The notes beneath the pieces are model-generated. The model saw nothing but the letters and a program-made list of their open reading frames with translations, did no database searches and was not told the origin of the DNA. A stretch of DNA of 64,000 bases. It comes from a virus. Of the stretch, positions 1-7,057 are shown in pieces. The translations under genes were made by a program, and so were the position numbers. Numbering within the stretch: position 1 is the stretch's first letter; each line of letters opens with the position of its first letter. The stretch lies in IMG/VR virus record IMGVR_UViG_3300030099_004448, positions 170,605 through 234,604 of that record. The stretch is one strand, 5' to 3'.

Positions 1-783
1 GCATCGCTCGACGAGTGGCTGTATAACGGTGGTCCTTTCCAACTCGTAGTCTTCCACTTCCTCATCGGCATCTATGCTTACATGGGTCGTGAGTGGGAAC
101 TTTCCTACCGTCTCGGTATGCGTCCTTGGATCTGTGTTGCATACTCTGCACCCGTTGCAGCAGCATCCGCAGTCTTCCTGGTCTATCCTTTCGGTCAAGG
201 TTCATTCTCTGACGCAATGCCACTGGGCATCTCTGGTACGTTCAACTACATGCTTGTATTCCAGGCAGAGCACAACATCCTGATGCACCCCTTCCACATG
301 TTGGGAGTCGCAGGTGTCTTCGGTGGTTCACTCTTCTCCGCAATGCATGGTTCCCTCGTTACCTCTTCACTGGTTCGTGAAACCACTGAAACTGAGTCCC
401 AAAACTACGGTTACAAGTTCGGTCAAGAAGAAGAGACCTATAACATTGTCGCCGCACACGGTTACTTTGGTCGTCTAATTTTCCAATATGCATCCTTTAA
501 CAACTCACGCTCTTTGCACTTCTTCCTCGCTGCGTGGCCTGTTATTGGAATCTGGTTCACTGCCCTTGGTGTTTCTACCATGGCATTTAATCTCAATGGT
601 TTCAACTTCAACCAGTCGATTCTCGACGGTCAAGGTCGTGTCCTGAACACCTGGGCAGACGTTCTCAACCGTGCAGGTCTGGGTATGGAAGTAATGCACG
701 AGCGCAACGCTCACAACTTCCCTCTCGACCTTGCTGCAGCTGAGTCAACTCCTGTTGCACTCACCGCACCTACCGTTGGTTGA
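1..783 (+). CDS. psbA: Photosystem II D1 protein, 3' part
   Basis: Cut by the window start: 260 residues are present, matching D1 residues 100-359. The reading frame is open from base 1. D1 binds pheophytin, QB, the non-haem iron and the Mn cluster in the thylakoid membrane. Visible landmarks, in D1 numbering, are Glu130 in MGREWE, His215 in PFHMLGVAG, Ser264 in YASFNNSR, His272, and the Mn ligands His332, Glu333, His337, Asp342 and Ala344 near the end. After Ala344 comes a 15-residue tail of the kind removed by CtpA. Glu130 is the residue of high-light D1 forms; low-light forms usually have Gln. Phage D1 replaces photodamaged host D1 during infection. A terminator follows at 810. Confidence 0.98.
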   Translation, partial: ASLDEWLYNGGPFQLVVFHFLIGIYAYMGREWELSYRLGMRPWICVAYSAPVAAASAVFLVYPFGQGSFSDAMPLGISGTFNYMLVFQAEHNILMHPFHMLGVAGVFGGSLFSAMHGSLVTSSLVRETTETESQNYGYKFGQEEETYNIVAAHGYFGRLIFQYASFNNSRSLHFFLAAWPVIGIWFTALGVSTMAFNLNGFNFNQSILDGQGRVLNTWADVLNRAGLGMEVMHERNAHNFPLDLAAAESTPVALTAPTVG

Positions 784-809
784 TATCTAATCAATCCATG
801 GTATACTTA

Positions 810-835
810 AGGGACCCTCGGGTCCCTATTTTTTT
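810..835 (+). terminator. Rho-independent terminator after psbA
   Basis: A 7-bp perfect stem (agggacc / ggtccct) with a 4-nt loop is followed by seven T residues. It starts 26 nt after the psbA stop codon and should end psbA transcripts. Confidence 0.9.
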
Positions 836-847
836 CGCTATACTATT

Positions 848-1201
848 ATGCATGGTAAACTTGATCCAGAAGATAATGTTATGGATGACGGAATCGTTTC
901 AAAACGCAAAGCGATTGCAGTATGCAATCAGAGTGTAGTACAAGAACTTTACGATGTAATCGCAAAACTTGGATGGGGCTGCTATGACAACGTTACTGTT
1001 GAGATTGGTGGTACTGCAGTTTCTGGTATTGATGTTGGTGAGGAGTACAACAAAAAGTGGCAGTCGCCAATAGGTACTCGCAAGTATAATAAAGACGCAT
1101 TTATTATCATCAAGAACCAGGATCGTAGAGACCTGACTAAATCACAACCTTTCCCCGAAGGTGAATTTAAACCTCAACATCCTCACGAAGAAAAGAAATG
1201 A
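848..1201 (+). CDS. Hypothetical protein
   Basis: 117 residues, no family recognised. The protein is hydrophilic with a lysine-rich, proline-containing C-terminus (HPHEEKK) and no membrane segment. A second in-frame ATG at 881 is a possible start. A TATACT box at 839-844 lies only 4 nt before the first ATG, so if it is a real -10 box, transcripts would begin near 850 and the ATG at 881 would be the true start. It overlaps the thioredoxin-like gene by ATGA, so the two are probably co-translated. Confidence 0.7.
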   Translation: MHGKLDPEDNVMDDGIVSKRKAIAVCNQSVVQELYDVIAKLGWGCYDNVTVEIGGTAVSGIDVGEEYNKKWQSPIGTRKYNKDAFIIIKNQDRRDLTKSQPFPEGEFKPQHPHEEKK

Positions 1202-1503
1202 CTAAATTTTTGATGTTCACCAAACACTCCTGTGGACCCTGTGGTCTTGTTAAAAAATACATTACCGCACTAGAGGATTCACGGGAACATATCATTGAAG
1301 AAATCTATTTGGAAGATTTTTCCGATGAACCTATCTCCGAAGAGAATCTTGCATCTGCTAAAAAGTATGGTGTAACTGCAACTCCAGTCCTTGTGATTGC
1401 GGATGAAGATGGTGAACTTCTAGAGACTTTTGTTGGAGGTATGTCTATCACTCAGAACATTCGTAGTCTCTGGGATAAGTATGAGATTCCTCACAAAGAC
1501 TAA
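1198..1503 (+). CDS. Thioredoxin-like protein
   Basis: 101 residues with the thioredoxin fold signature. The redox motif Cys12-Gly-Pro-Cys15 follows the first strand, and the cis-proline is in TATPVLV (Pro63) before the last strands. The CGPC active site is that of classical thioredoxins, although flanking residues differ (SCGPCGLVKK rather than WCGPC). Likely a soluble disulfide reductase; substrates are unknown. It sits between an unknown gene and plastocyanin, inside the photosynthesis block, so light-linked redox control of phage or host proteins is plausible but inferred. The start ATG overlaps the previous stop. Confidence 0.85.
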   Translation: MTKFLMFTKHSCGPCGLVKKYITALEDSREHIIEEIYLEDFSDEPISEENLASAKKYGVTATPVLVIADEDGELLETFVGGMSITQNIRSLWDKYEIPHKD

Positions 1504-1549
1504 GTATAACCACGTAAAAACTGATACATAGTGTAGTCGCGTAAACTCA

Positions 1550-1873
1550 ATGAAGTTTTTTTTCGCACTTTTGGCTACACTATTTCTTGCAGCTCCAGCG
1601 TGGGCAGTGGACGTACAAATGGGATCAAATGGTAATCTAGTTTTTGATCCAGAAGAAGTTACTATTTCAGCAGGAGAGACTGTTCACTTTATTAACAACA
1701 TGCTCCCCCCGCATAATGTGATCGTAGAAGATCGTCCTGATCTTGCTCACGAATCACTTGCTATGCTTCCTGGAGAAGAGTTTGATATCACCTTCAACGA
1801 TGCAGGTGATTACACATACTGGTGCGCTCCTCATAAAGGCGCTGGTATGATCGGTACAGTACACGTCGAATGA
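1550..1873 (+). CDS. petE: Plastocyanin
   Basis: 107 residues. Residues 1-19 form a lipoprotein-free signal peptide (hydrophobic core, cleavage after AWA) for export to the thylakoid lumen. The mature type-1 copper protein has the four ligands His55 (PPHNV), Cys92, His95 (YWCAPH) and Met100 (GAGM) in canonical spacing. It carries electrons from cytochrome b6f to photosystem I. The mature part is about 88 residues, slightly shorter than typical cyanobacterial plastocyanin (around 97-105). It is followed after 6 nt by petF. Presence of petE beside psbA and psbD supports maintenance of linear electron flow during infection. Confidence 0.96.
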   Translation: MKFFFALLATLFLAAPAWAVDVQMGSNGNLVFDPEEVTISAGETVHFINNMLPPHNVIVEDRPDLAHESLAMLPGEEFDITFNDAGDYTYWCAPHKGAGMIGTVHVE

Positions 1874-1879
1874 TAACCA

Positions 1880-2167
1880 ATGGCACAAATCACAATCGAA
1901 ACTTCATCAGGAACCTCAACTTTCGAGTGTGATGAAGATACATATATTCTAGATGCCGCTGAAGAAGCGGGTATAGATCTACCATATTCATGTCGTGCAG
2001 GTGCATGTTCATCTTGCTGCGGTAAAATTTTAGAAGGAACAGTAAATCAGGAGGATCAATCCTTCCTAGATGATGATCAAATTGAAGCTGGATTCGCACT
2101 TCTCTGTGTGTCATATCCAACTTCCGATGTTAAAGTAAGAGGAGAAGCTGAGGAGGAACTTTATTGA
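1880..2167 (+). CDS. petF: [2Fe-2S] ferredoxin
   Basis: 95 residues of plant-type ferredoxin. Cluster ligands are Cys38, Cys43, Cys46 and Cys76 with canonical CX4CX2CX29C spacing (CRAGACSSC). Cys47 is an extra cysteine next to a ligand. The protein is acidic, as usual for photosynthetic ferredoxin. It accepts electrons from photosystem I and could feed NADP reduction, ribonucleotide reduction or phage bilin reductases. It lies 6 nt after petE and its stop overlaps the next start by one base. Confidence 0.96.
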   Translation: MAQITIETSSGTSTFECDEDTYILDAAEEAGIDLPYSCRAGACSSCCGKILEGTVNQEDQSFLDDDQIEAGFALLCVSYPTSDVKVRGEAEEELY

Positions 2168-2394
2168 TGTCTTGTGATCTAAGAAATGATATTCTTGATG
2201 CACTTCGATCTAATGCCGAAGGTGAAATCAAAAAAGCAAAAGCAAATGTAGAAGTGTACCTTCACAACCCCGTGGGTATTGGTGAACATCCAGATGTTCT
2301 CGGAGCAATTCAAGAGCAGTTGGATATCATTGTCCATGCAGAGGAACGTATTGAAGCAATTGAAAATTACTTCAGACAACACAACCCCGAATGA
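2167..2394 (+). CDS. Hypothetical protein
   Basis: 75 residues, unknown function. The chosen ATG at 2167 overlaps the petF stop by one base and has a purine-rich GAGGAGG site upstream; a TTG codon directly before it is a less likely start. The sequence is predicted to be mostly helical (e.g. EGEIKKAKANVEVYLHN, HAEERIEAIENYF), with a central HPDVLGAIQEQLD segment. It is probably the last gene of the petE-petF transcript, since promoter-like signals for psbD follow. Confidence 0.8.
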   Translation: MSCDLRNDILDALRSNAEGEIKKAKANVEVYLHNPVGIGEHPDVLGAIQEQLDIIVHAEERIEAIENYFRQHNPE

Positions 2395-2407
2395 GTATAA
2401 GTCTCTA

Positions 2408-2441
2408 TTGACCATTTCCGTAAAGTTATGTAAACTAAATA
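2408..2441 (+). promoter_or_regulatory. psbD promoter region, possible dual promoter
   Basis: Two overlapping signals lie in the 68-nt gap before psbD. TTGACC (2408-2413) is followed after 17 nt by TAAACT (2431-2436), a fair sigma70-type pair. CTAAATA (2435-2441) is a T4-type late box, 21 nt before the start codon, the same spacing as at several structural genes in this window. Confidence 0.55.
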
Positions 2442-2462
2442 CGTTAGATTACAACGGAGGTT

Positions 2463-3524
2463 ATGGCTTCTTCTACTCTTTCCCCGCCCATTTCACAACG
2501 AGGTTGGTTCGATGTCCTTGATGACTGGCTTAAACGAGATCGCTTTGTCTTTGTGGGTTGGTCTGGATTACTTCTTTTTCCCACTGCTTATCTGGCCATT
2601 GGTGGCTGGCTTACTGGCACGACCTTTGTTACAAGCTGGTACACCCACGGGTTGGCGTCTTCTTATCTTGAAGGTGCTAATTTCCTCACGGCAGCTGTGT
2701 CAACGCCTGCTGACGCTATGGGTCATTCTCTTCTTCTACTTTGGGGTCCTGAAGCTCAGGGCGATTTCGTCAGGTGGTGCCAACTTGGGGGACTCTGGCC
2801 TTTTGTGGCGCTCCACGGAGCTTTCGCTCTAATTGGATTCATGCTTCGTCAGTTTGAACTGGCACGTCTTATTGGTATCCGTCCCTACAATGCTATTGCT
2901 TTTTCTGGTCCTATCGCTGTTTTTGTCAGCGTCTTTCTCATATATCCTCTGGGACAGTCGTCCTGGTTCTTCGCGCCATCGTTTGGGGTTGCGGCTATTT
3001 TCCGCTTCCTACTTTTCCTACAAGGTTTCCACAATTGGACGCTTAATCCGTTCCACATGATGGGAGTCGCAGGTATCCTGGGTGGAGCACTACTCAGTGC
3101 AATCCATGGTGTGACTGTTGAAAATACTCTTTATCAAGATGGTGAACAAGCAAATACTTTCAAAGCATTTGACTCAACTCAAGAGGAAGAAACCTACTCA
3201 ATGGTTACTGCAAACCGTTTCTGGTCTCAGATCTTTGGTATTGCGTTTAGTAATAAGAGGTGGTTGCATTTCTTTATGCTCTTTGTTCCTGTTATGGGTC
3301 TTTGGACAAGTTCCATCGGTATTATTGGTCTTGCTCTCAACCTTCGTGCTTATGACTTTGTTTCCCAGGAAATCAGAGCAGCAGAGGATCCAGAATTTGA
3401 AACTTTTTACACCAAAAATATTCTTCTGAATGAAGGACTTCGTGCTTGGATGGCACCTGCCGACCAACCACATGAGAACTTTGTATTCCCAGAAGAAGTA
3501 TTACCAAGAGGTAACGCACTGTGA
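2463..3524 (+). CDS. psbD: Photosystem II D2 protein
   Basis: 353 residues, full length compared with the usual 352 for cyanobacteria. It has the D2 N-terminus ([21 protein letters not shown]), five membrane spans, the TyrD region in [12 protein letters not shown], the iron-ligand histidines in [14 protein letters not shown] and RWLHFFM, and the C-terminus [12 protein letters not shown]2 pairs with D1 as the core of photosystem II and binds QA. A strong ribosome site (GGAGG) lies just upstream. The stop codon overlaps a GTG start of a 36-residue membrane peptide. Phages with both psbA and psbD tend to have broader host ranges; that is general knowledge, not shown here. Confidence 0.98.
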   Translation: MASSTLSPPISQRGWFDVLDDWLKRDRFVFVGWSGLLLFPTAYLAIGGWLTGTTFVTSWYTHGLASSYLEGANFLTAAVSTPADAMGHSLLLLWGPEAQGDFVRWCQLGGLWPFVALHGAFALIGFMLRQFELARLIGIRPYNAIAFSGPIAVFVSVFLIYPLGQSSWFFAPSFGVAAIFRFLLFLQGFHNWTLNPFHMMGVAGILGGALLSAIHGVTVENTLYQDGEQANTFKAFDSTQEEETYSMVTANRFWSQIFGIAFSNKRWLHFFMLFVPVMGLWTSSIGIIGLALNLRAYDFVSQEIRAAEDPEFETFYTKNILLNEGLRAWMAPADQPHENFVFPEEVLPRGNAL

Positions 3525-3631
3525 TTCAGTTCGCAATCGGATTAGTTGTCGGGTATTTTCTTACCCGACTTATCATCACCACATATAAAGCGTCTAGAGT
3601 TTTATATGAAAACTTTAGACATATGGGGTAA
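3521..3631 (+). CDS. Membrane micro-protein, 36 aa
   Basis: A GTG start overlaps the psbD stop by four bases (GTGA). The peptide has one N-terminal membrane span ([19 protein letters not shown]) and a short basic tail. The overlap suggests translational coupling to psbD. Its size resembles small photosystem subunits, but no known subunit is recognised. The 36-codon frame is open exactly between psbD and the next gene, which supports it being real. Confidence 0.6.
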   Translation: MIQFAIGLVVGYFLTRLIITTYKASRVLYENFRHMG

Positions 3632-3635
3632 GTAA

Positions 3636-3845
3636 ATGAATCATTATCTTGTTCTTGTTTATGGTATATGCTTTTCCCTTATTGGTGGTGCAGCATTTGC
3701 GATGATGTGGGCGAATATCAATTCACTTGACATCAAACCTAGATCGAAAAAACCGAGTCATCCAGAGGCACCAGAACCAGGAGAAGAGGTAATGTATGTT
3801 GATCTCTCTAGAGAAAAACTTGAAAAACTTTACGATGAAAACTAG
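3636..3845 (+). CDS. Small membrane protein
   Basis: 69 residues. One N-terminal membrane helix (about residues 4-27, VYGICFSLIGGAAFAMMWA) is followed by a charged, proline-rich soluble part (SHPEAPEPGEE). A ribosome site GGGGTAAG precedes the ATG. Unknown function. It lies downstream of psbD in a run of membrane micro-genes, so a membrane or photosystem-associated role is possible but unproven. Confidence 0.8.
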   Translation: MNHYLVLVYGICFSLIGGAAFAMMWANINSLDIKPRSKKPSHPEAPEPGEEVMYVDLSREKLEKLYDEN

Positions 3846-3909
3846 AGGATGTTGCGGAGCAGGATGTTATGACTGTCCATTCAGACCATCACCACGAACC
3901 AAACGGTGA
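3835..3909 (+). CDS. Possible Cys-rich micro-protein, 24 aa
   Basis: A 24-codon frame starting inside the end of the previous gene encodes MKTRGCCGAGCYDCPFRPSP plus four residues. The CCGxGCxxCPF arrangement is seen in small cyanobacterial and plastid Cys-rich proteins that may bind metal. It overlaps both neighbours in other frames. The dense cysteine motif is unlikely by chance, but expression is unproven. Confidence 0.4.
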   Translation: MKTRGCCGAGCYDCPFRPSPRTKR

Positions 3910-4009
3910 GAGTTCTACATTAAAACAATTGATAATTAGTTGTGCAGTATTACTTGTCTTTACAATCATTTGTTTTCTAATCATGCTTGCCGGGATGATT
4001 TACGTATGA
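3869..4009 (+). CDS. Membrane micro-protein, 46 aa
   Basis: 46 residues: a His-rich start (HSDHHHEPNG) and one long membrane helix (about residues 20-45). A GAGCAGGATG stretch upstream can serve as ribosome site. The stop overlaps the next ATG (ATGA). No family is recognised. The tail-anchored layout differs from the N-terminal anchors of the two genes before it. Confidence 0.6.
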   Translation: MTVHSDHHHEPNGESSTLKQLIISCAVLLVFTIICFLIMLAGMIYV

Positions 4010-4104
4010 TTACTTCAACAACACCCCATAAAGTTAGGGAGATAATTATGGATACGTGGCCTCAACTCTATTGGTTAAAAAAGAAAGCTAGAAACCAAAA
4101 ATAG
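4006..4104 (+). CDS. Micro-protein, 32 aa
   Basis: A 32-residue basic peptide ending WLKKKARNQK, coupled to the previous gene by ATGA. An internal ATG at 4048, preceded by AGGGAG, could give an 18-residue form. Unknown function. It is the last gene before a terminator. Confidence 0.45.
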   Translation: MITSTTPHKVREIIMDTWPQLYWLKKKARNQK

Positions 4105-4135
4105 CTTTTTTTTCCAAAAATAGCGCAAAAAAAAT

Positions 4136-4166
4136 CCCTGGCAATTTTTGATTGCCAGGGTTTTTT
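4136..4166 (+). terminator. Rho-independent terminator
   Basis: A perfect 10-bp stem (ccctggcaat / attgccaggg) with a 5-nt loop, followed by six T residues. It closes the psbD operon. Confidence 0.93.
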
Positions 4167-4179
4167 ATGGTATTATAAT
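4152..4179 (+). promoter_or_regulatory. Sigma70-type promoter
   Basis: TTGCCA (4152-4157) and TATAAT (4174-4179) are 16 nt apart. The -35 box lies inside the 3' arm of the terminator, so termination and re-initiation share bases. It would drive the 4205-5620 gene run. Confidence 0.6.
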
Positions 4180-4204
4180 TAGTATGTAATATATCGAGGA
4201 TCAT

Positions 4205-4756
4205 GTGAAAGTAGACATGGAAAAACTCTTGAATGTTCCTTACATTCAAGATTACAGGAACAATCCCAAGTTTCAAGAGTATTGCGAACAATACGTGGAT
4301 TTTTGGAGTAAACAAACTCCAGAAGGATTAGACTCAATCGCTCTTGTACGTGCAGTTGAGTGTACTAATGGTATTGTGCAGTATTCTTATAGAGACGGTG
4401 ATCCCTGGGCCCTGGATACTGAACAGACTCGACTTTGCATGAAGACTTCTATGTCTTTTATAAAGTCTAAGGAGTTACCTCTACCCGATGGTACAGTTGT
4501 TAAATGTGACCCATCTGTTATCGATGCTTTGAACAAAGTAAGAGATATTTACATTAAAGGATTCAAAATGGGTGACGAAGATTGTATGATGGAATTCTAT
4601 GCACAATCTATCGCACAGTTTTATGTGATTGGTAGAGAAAAATTGAATGAAAAGTGCGACTTCGTTGCAGAACACTTCAAACATGTTTTTGGAGAGTTTA
4701 TGCTAAAAGAAGGAAGAGCTTACATAATGTCCTATCTAAATGCTATGGGTAAATGA
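4205..4756 (+). CDS. Hypothetical protein
   Basis: 183 residues, unknown. The start is GTG, chosen because GAGGA lies just upstream; an in-frame ATG at 4217 (MEKLLNVPY) is an alternative. The sequence looks globular and alpha-helical with scattered cysteines (VECTNG, TRLCMKT, EDCMMEFYA, EKCDF). No catalytic motif is recognised. It is the first of four genes linked by ATGA overlaps, probably one transcript from the promoter at 4152. Confidence 0.8.
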   Translation: MKVDMEKLLNVPYIQDYRNNPKFQEYCEQYVDFWSKQTPEGLDSIALVRAVECTNGIVQYSYRDGDPWALDTEQTRLCMKTSMSFIKSKELPLPDGTVVKCDPSVIDALNKVRDIYIKGFKMGDEDCMMEFYAQSIAQFYVIGREKLNEKCDFVAEHFKHVFGEFMLKEGRAYIMSYLNAMGK

Positions 4757-5172
4757 CCGAAGCTTATGTTCAGAGAGTATGGTTCTCTGTTATCTACAAA
4801 TCTACTGGAAAGAAAAAATGTGATTGTGGATTGGAAACTACTGCAATGGAAATAGTTGCAAAAAATCCACATGAATTGACCTATGTAAGGAGTGACGCCC
4901 ATCTTATGGGTCAAGTTATTGATGTCACTCCTCCCCCTGCACTCCCTACTAATGAAATTGTTATGGCTGACGGTTACAGTACAAGTGAAGATGATATCGT
5001 TGTAAATATGGATGGTGGAGTTGGTGGATCTTGGAAACAGATCAAACCAGAAGATGAAGAGTACGAACATATCAATGACGATCCCCATGATGGATGGTGG
5101 TTGAGACCTGAACATAGAGATGATGTCCTACCGCAACTCCAAGAGAGTAACTTAGAACCCTTCAATCCATGA
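4753..5172 (+). CDS. Hypothetical protein
   Basis: 139 residues, coupled by ATGA on both sides. The N-terminal half is a compact domain with CDCGLETTAMEIVAKNPHE. The C-terminal half is acidic and probably disordered (KPEDEEYEHINDDPHD), ending in a Trp- and Pro-containing tail. No family is recognised. Confidence 0.8.
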   Translation: MTEAYVQRVWFSVIYKSTGKKKCDCGLETTAMEIVAKNPHELTYVRSDAHLMGQVIDVTPPPALPTNEIVMADGYSTSEDDIVVNMDGGVGGSWKQIKPEDEEYEHINDDPHDGWWLRPEHRDDVLPQLQESNLEPFNP

Positions 5173-5309
5173 CCAAAAATTGGAAAGAAATTGCTATCGA
5201 ATCCGAGTCTGATGAAAGAATTTTAAAAGTTCTCAAAGAAGGACCTAAAAGTCTTGCTCAGTCTTGGATGTTGCAAGCAATGAAATATAAGTACGATAGA
5301 AAAAAATGA
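5169..5309 (+). CDS. Micro-protein, 46 aa
   Basis: 46 residues, basic C-terminus (KYKYDRKK), start and stop both in ATGA overlaps with neighbours. It fills the exact gap between two longer genes in the same operon, which is the main support. Predicted helical, no membrane span, unknown function. Confidence 0.7.
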   Translation: MTKNWKEIAIESESDERILKVLKEGPKSLAQSWMLQAMKYKYDRKK

Positions 5310-5620
5310 CACACCCACATCACGAACATAATACACTTTCTGCAATTCGTGGATTTCTTGAGAATATTGCTAACGAAGAGTTGACAGATGTTCCAGAAAA
5401 GATTAGAATGAGTGCAAGATATTTTTTGAAAACCTATCCATCTCAGGAAAGGTTGAACGAACTATATCAGGGTCAAACTTTTACTGATCTTGCTGCTCCT
5501 GCAGAACCAGAGAAGGCGATTCCCAACCCAAATAGGATTGTGAATGATAACCAAACTTGGGAAACACCAGGATTCAAGTGGAAGAGTGAAGTAGAGTTTA
5601 AACCCTCTCAGGGGAATTAG
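5306..5620 (+). CDS. Hypothetical protein ending inside tRNA-Ala
   Basis: 104 residues with a His-rich start (MTHPHHEHN), a helical middle part and a Pro-rich C-terminal half. The last three codons and the TAG stop lie within the first ten bases of tRNA-Ala, so the stop is supplied by the tRNA's acceptor/D-arm junction. Unknown function. Confidence 0.8.
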   Translation: MTHPHHEHNTLSAIRGFLENIANEELTDVPEKIRMSARYFLKTYPSQERLNELYQGQTFTDLAAPAEPEKAIPNPNRIVNDNQTWETPGFKWKSEVEFKPSQGN

Positions 5621-5683
5621 CTCAGCTGGTAGAGCGCCTGCTTTGCAAGCAGGATGTCAGCGGTTCGAGTCCGCTATTCTCCA
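5611..5683 (+). tRNA. tRNA-Ala (TGC)
   Basis: Acceptor GGGGAAT pairs with ATTCTCC (one G-T). The D-arm TAGCTCAGCTGGTAGAGC, the anticodon stem CCTGC/GCAGG with loop TTTGCAA (anticodon TGC) and the T-arm GCGGTTCGAGTCCGC are all standard. The discriminator is A and CCA is not encoded in full. It overlaps the upstream coding sequence by 10 nt. Confidence 0.96.
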
Positions 5684-5718
5684 TACATTACTAAATGTTG
5701 ACTTTCTGTTAGGGTTAG

Positions 5719-5746
5719 TTGACAAATCCTATAGATAGACTAGAAT
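5719..5746 (+). promoter_or_regulatory. Sigma70-type promoter
   Basis: TTGACA (5719-5724) and TAGAAT (5741-5746) are 16 nt apart, 23 nt before the next start codon. It probably drives the run of genes that leads into kdsB. Confidence 0.7.
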
Positions 5747-5768
5747 TGTCCTGTGACGAACATTCATT

Positions 5769-5939
5769 ATGGAAAGACACCGATCCGCTTTGGGTAGAGT
5801 CTTGTATTTTACAATGCCAGAGCAGGAAATCATCTACAGAGCAGTAGATGAGTACGTGCAACGGAACCCTGGAGTTGCATCCACTTCAGAGGACATTCTA
5901 AAAGACTTTTATCGACGACACTTTGACGGAGGAAAATGA
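5769..5939 (+). CDS. Hypothetical protein, 56 aa
   Basis: 56 residues, rich in charged residues, predicted helical (EQEIIYRAVDEYVQRN, SEDILKDFYRRHF). It ends in an ATGA overlap with the next gene. It follows a good promoter directly. Unknown function. Confidence 0.7.
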   Translation: MERHRSALGRVLYFTMPEQEIIYRAVDEYVQRNPGVASTSEDILKDFYRRHFDGGK

Positions 5940-6133
5940 GAGATCAAAATTCTATTGACGACAATGAATCGAAACAAGACAAGTGGAATCGAGGTCTTGA
6001 CATTTTTATTGAGTCTGTGAATAAACCAGACTCTGCACTTAGGGGATGTGCTCACAATCAACGGTGCTACCATGAACTTATGGATATTCGGAATGATGTC
6101 CTGGAGTATCTAAAATCTAAGAGATGGAACTAA
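5936..6133 (+). CDS. Hypothetical protein
   Basis: 65 residues. Hydrophilic, helical, with a CAHNQRCYHE segment that could bind metal. GGAGGAAAATG supplies the ribosome site. It overlaps the following membrane-protein gene by 10 nt. Unknown function. Confidence 0.75.
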   Translation: MRDQNSIDDNESKQDKWNRGLDIFIESVNKPDSALRGCAHNQRCYHELMDIRNDVLEYLKSKRWN

Positions 6134-6414
6134 ACATAATTTTACTGTTCTCGTTTTGTGTAGTCGCCTGGTTCATTGCCTCGGATGAGTCGGTTGCCGA
6201 ATTCGTGGTATTAGTGGGAGAATACATAAAGACAAAGACACGGATTTCTTGGTGGTGGATAACCAATAATCCAAGAAATCCCATTGTAAAATTCTTAATT
6301 AACAGAAGGTCTCACCGAGAGGCTGAGAAATTGCTCAAGATTATTAATGAAGAACGCAATAGTAATCCCAGTTCGATTGAACAGTCAGAGACTTCCCAAG
6401 AAAGCTCTGATTGA
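6124..6414 (+). CDS. Small membrane protein
   Basis: 96 residues. An N-terminal hydrophobic span (about residues 4-22, IILLFSFCVVAWFIA) is followed by an amphipathic region and a Ser/Gln/Glu-rich disordered tail. The last 68 nt overlap the start of kdsB in another frame, so the tail is constrained by kdsB. Unknown function. Confidence 0.7.
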   Translation: MELNIILLFSFCVVAWFIASDESVAEFVVLVGEYIKTKTRISWWWITNNPRNPIVKFLINRRSHREAEKLLKIINEERNSNPSSIEQSETSQESSD

Positions 6415-7057
6415 TATCGAAGGTAAAACCTTAATTCAAAGAGTAGTCGGGCAGTGTCTTAAAACAGATCTGCCTGTGTATCTTATTACAGACAGTCAAG
6501 AAATTGCTGATTCCGTGTGTCCCCGTAGGACCACGGTTCTTTTTTTAAGAGAAGAAGCATGCTCGGGAACAGAAAGAATTGCAAATGCAATTGATATGAT
6601 TCCTGCGGATGGTGTTATTAATGTTCAAGGTGATCAACCGTTCGTCGATCCTCAAGAGATCTTGGTCATGAATGAACATATGATTGCAAACAATTCAACG
6701 TATCCCGTGATCACACCATCTAAGATCTACGAGAGGGATCATCCATATGCTAAGGACCCGAACAAAGTTAAAGTTGTTTCTTCTAAGTATGGTCGTGCTC
6801 TTTACTTTAGCCGCCATGCCATCGGCGATGAGAGAGTTAGAATCCACATGGGAATTTATGGATACCGAAGATCTGCATTAGAAAGGTATCAATACATGAA
6901 ACCAACTCCTTTAGAACAAAGAGAGAGGTTGGAACAGTTGAGATTCCTTGAAAATGATATTTCTATCTACACTTATGAAACAGAAAGAGATCTGTTTTCT
7001 GTAGACACGCCACAAGACCTAGAACACGCTAGAGAGATAGCTTGGGAATACGACTAA
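6347..7057 (+). CDS. kdsB: CMP-Kdo synthetase (3-deoxy-manno-octulosonate cytidylyltransferase)
   Basis: 236 residues (E. coli KdsB is 248). The nucleotide-binding start IPVRLNSQRLPKKAL matches the IPARxxSxRLPxK family motif. GTERIA (74-79) and NVQGDQP (92-98), which place the Mg-binding Asp, follow in order, and the C-terminal VDTPQDLEHAREI is the usual ending. It couples CTP to Kdo to make CMP-Kdo for LPS core. It is convergent with kdsA and overlaps it by 39 nt. Phage use could be to decorate its own glycans or to change host LPS; that is inference. Confidence 0.93.
   Translation: MKNAIVIPVRLNSQRLPKKALIDIEGKTLIQRVVGQCLKTDLPVYLITDSQEIADSVCPRRTTVLFLREEACSGTERIANAIDMIPADGVINVQGDQPFVDPQEILVMNEHMIANNSTYPVITPSKIYERDHPYAKDPNKVKVVSSKYGRALYFSRHAIGDERVRIHMGIYGYRRSALERYQYMKPTPLEQRERLEQLRFLENDISIYTYETERDLFSVDTPQDLEHAREIAWEYD

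Noticed and set aside
780-807. Promoter TTGATA-16-TATACT at the end of psbA
   Set aside because: A transcript would start inside the terminator stem at 810, so it is unlikely to be productive.
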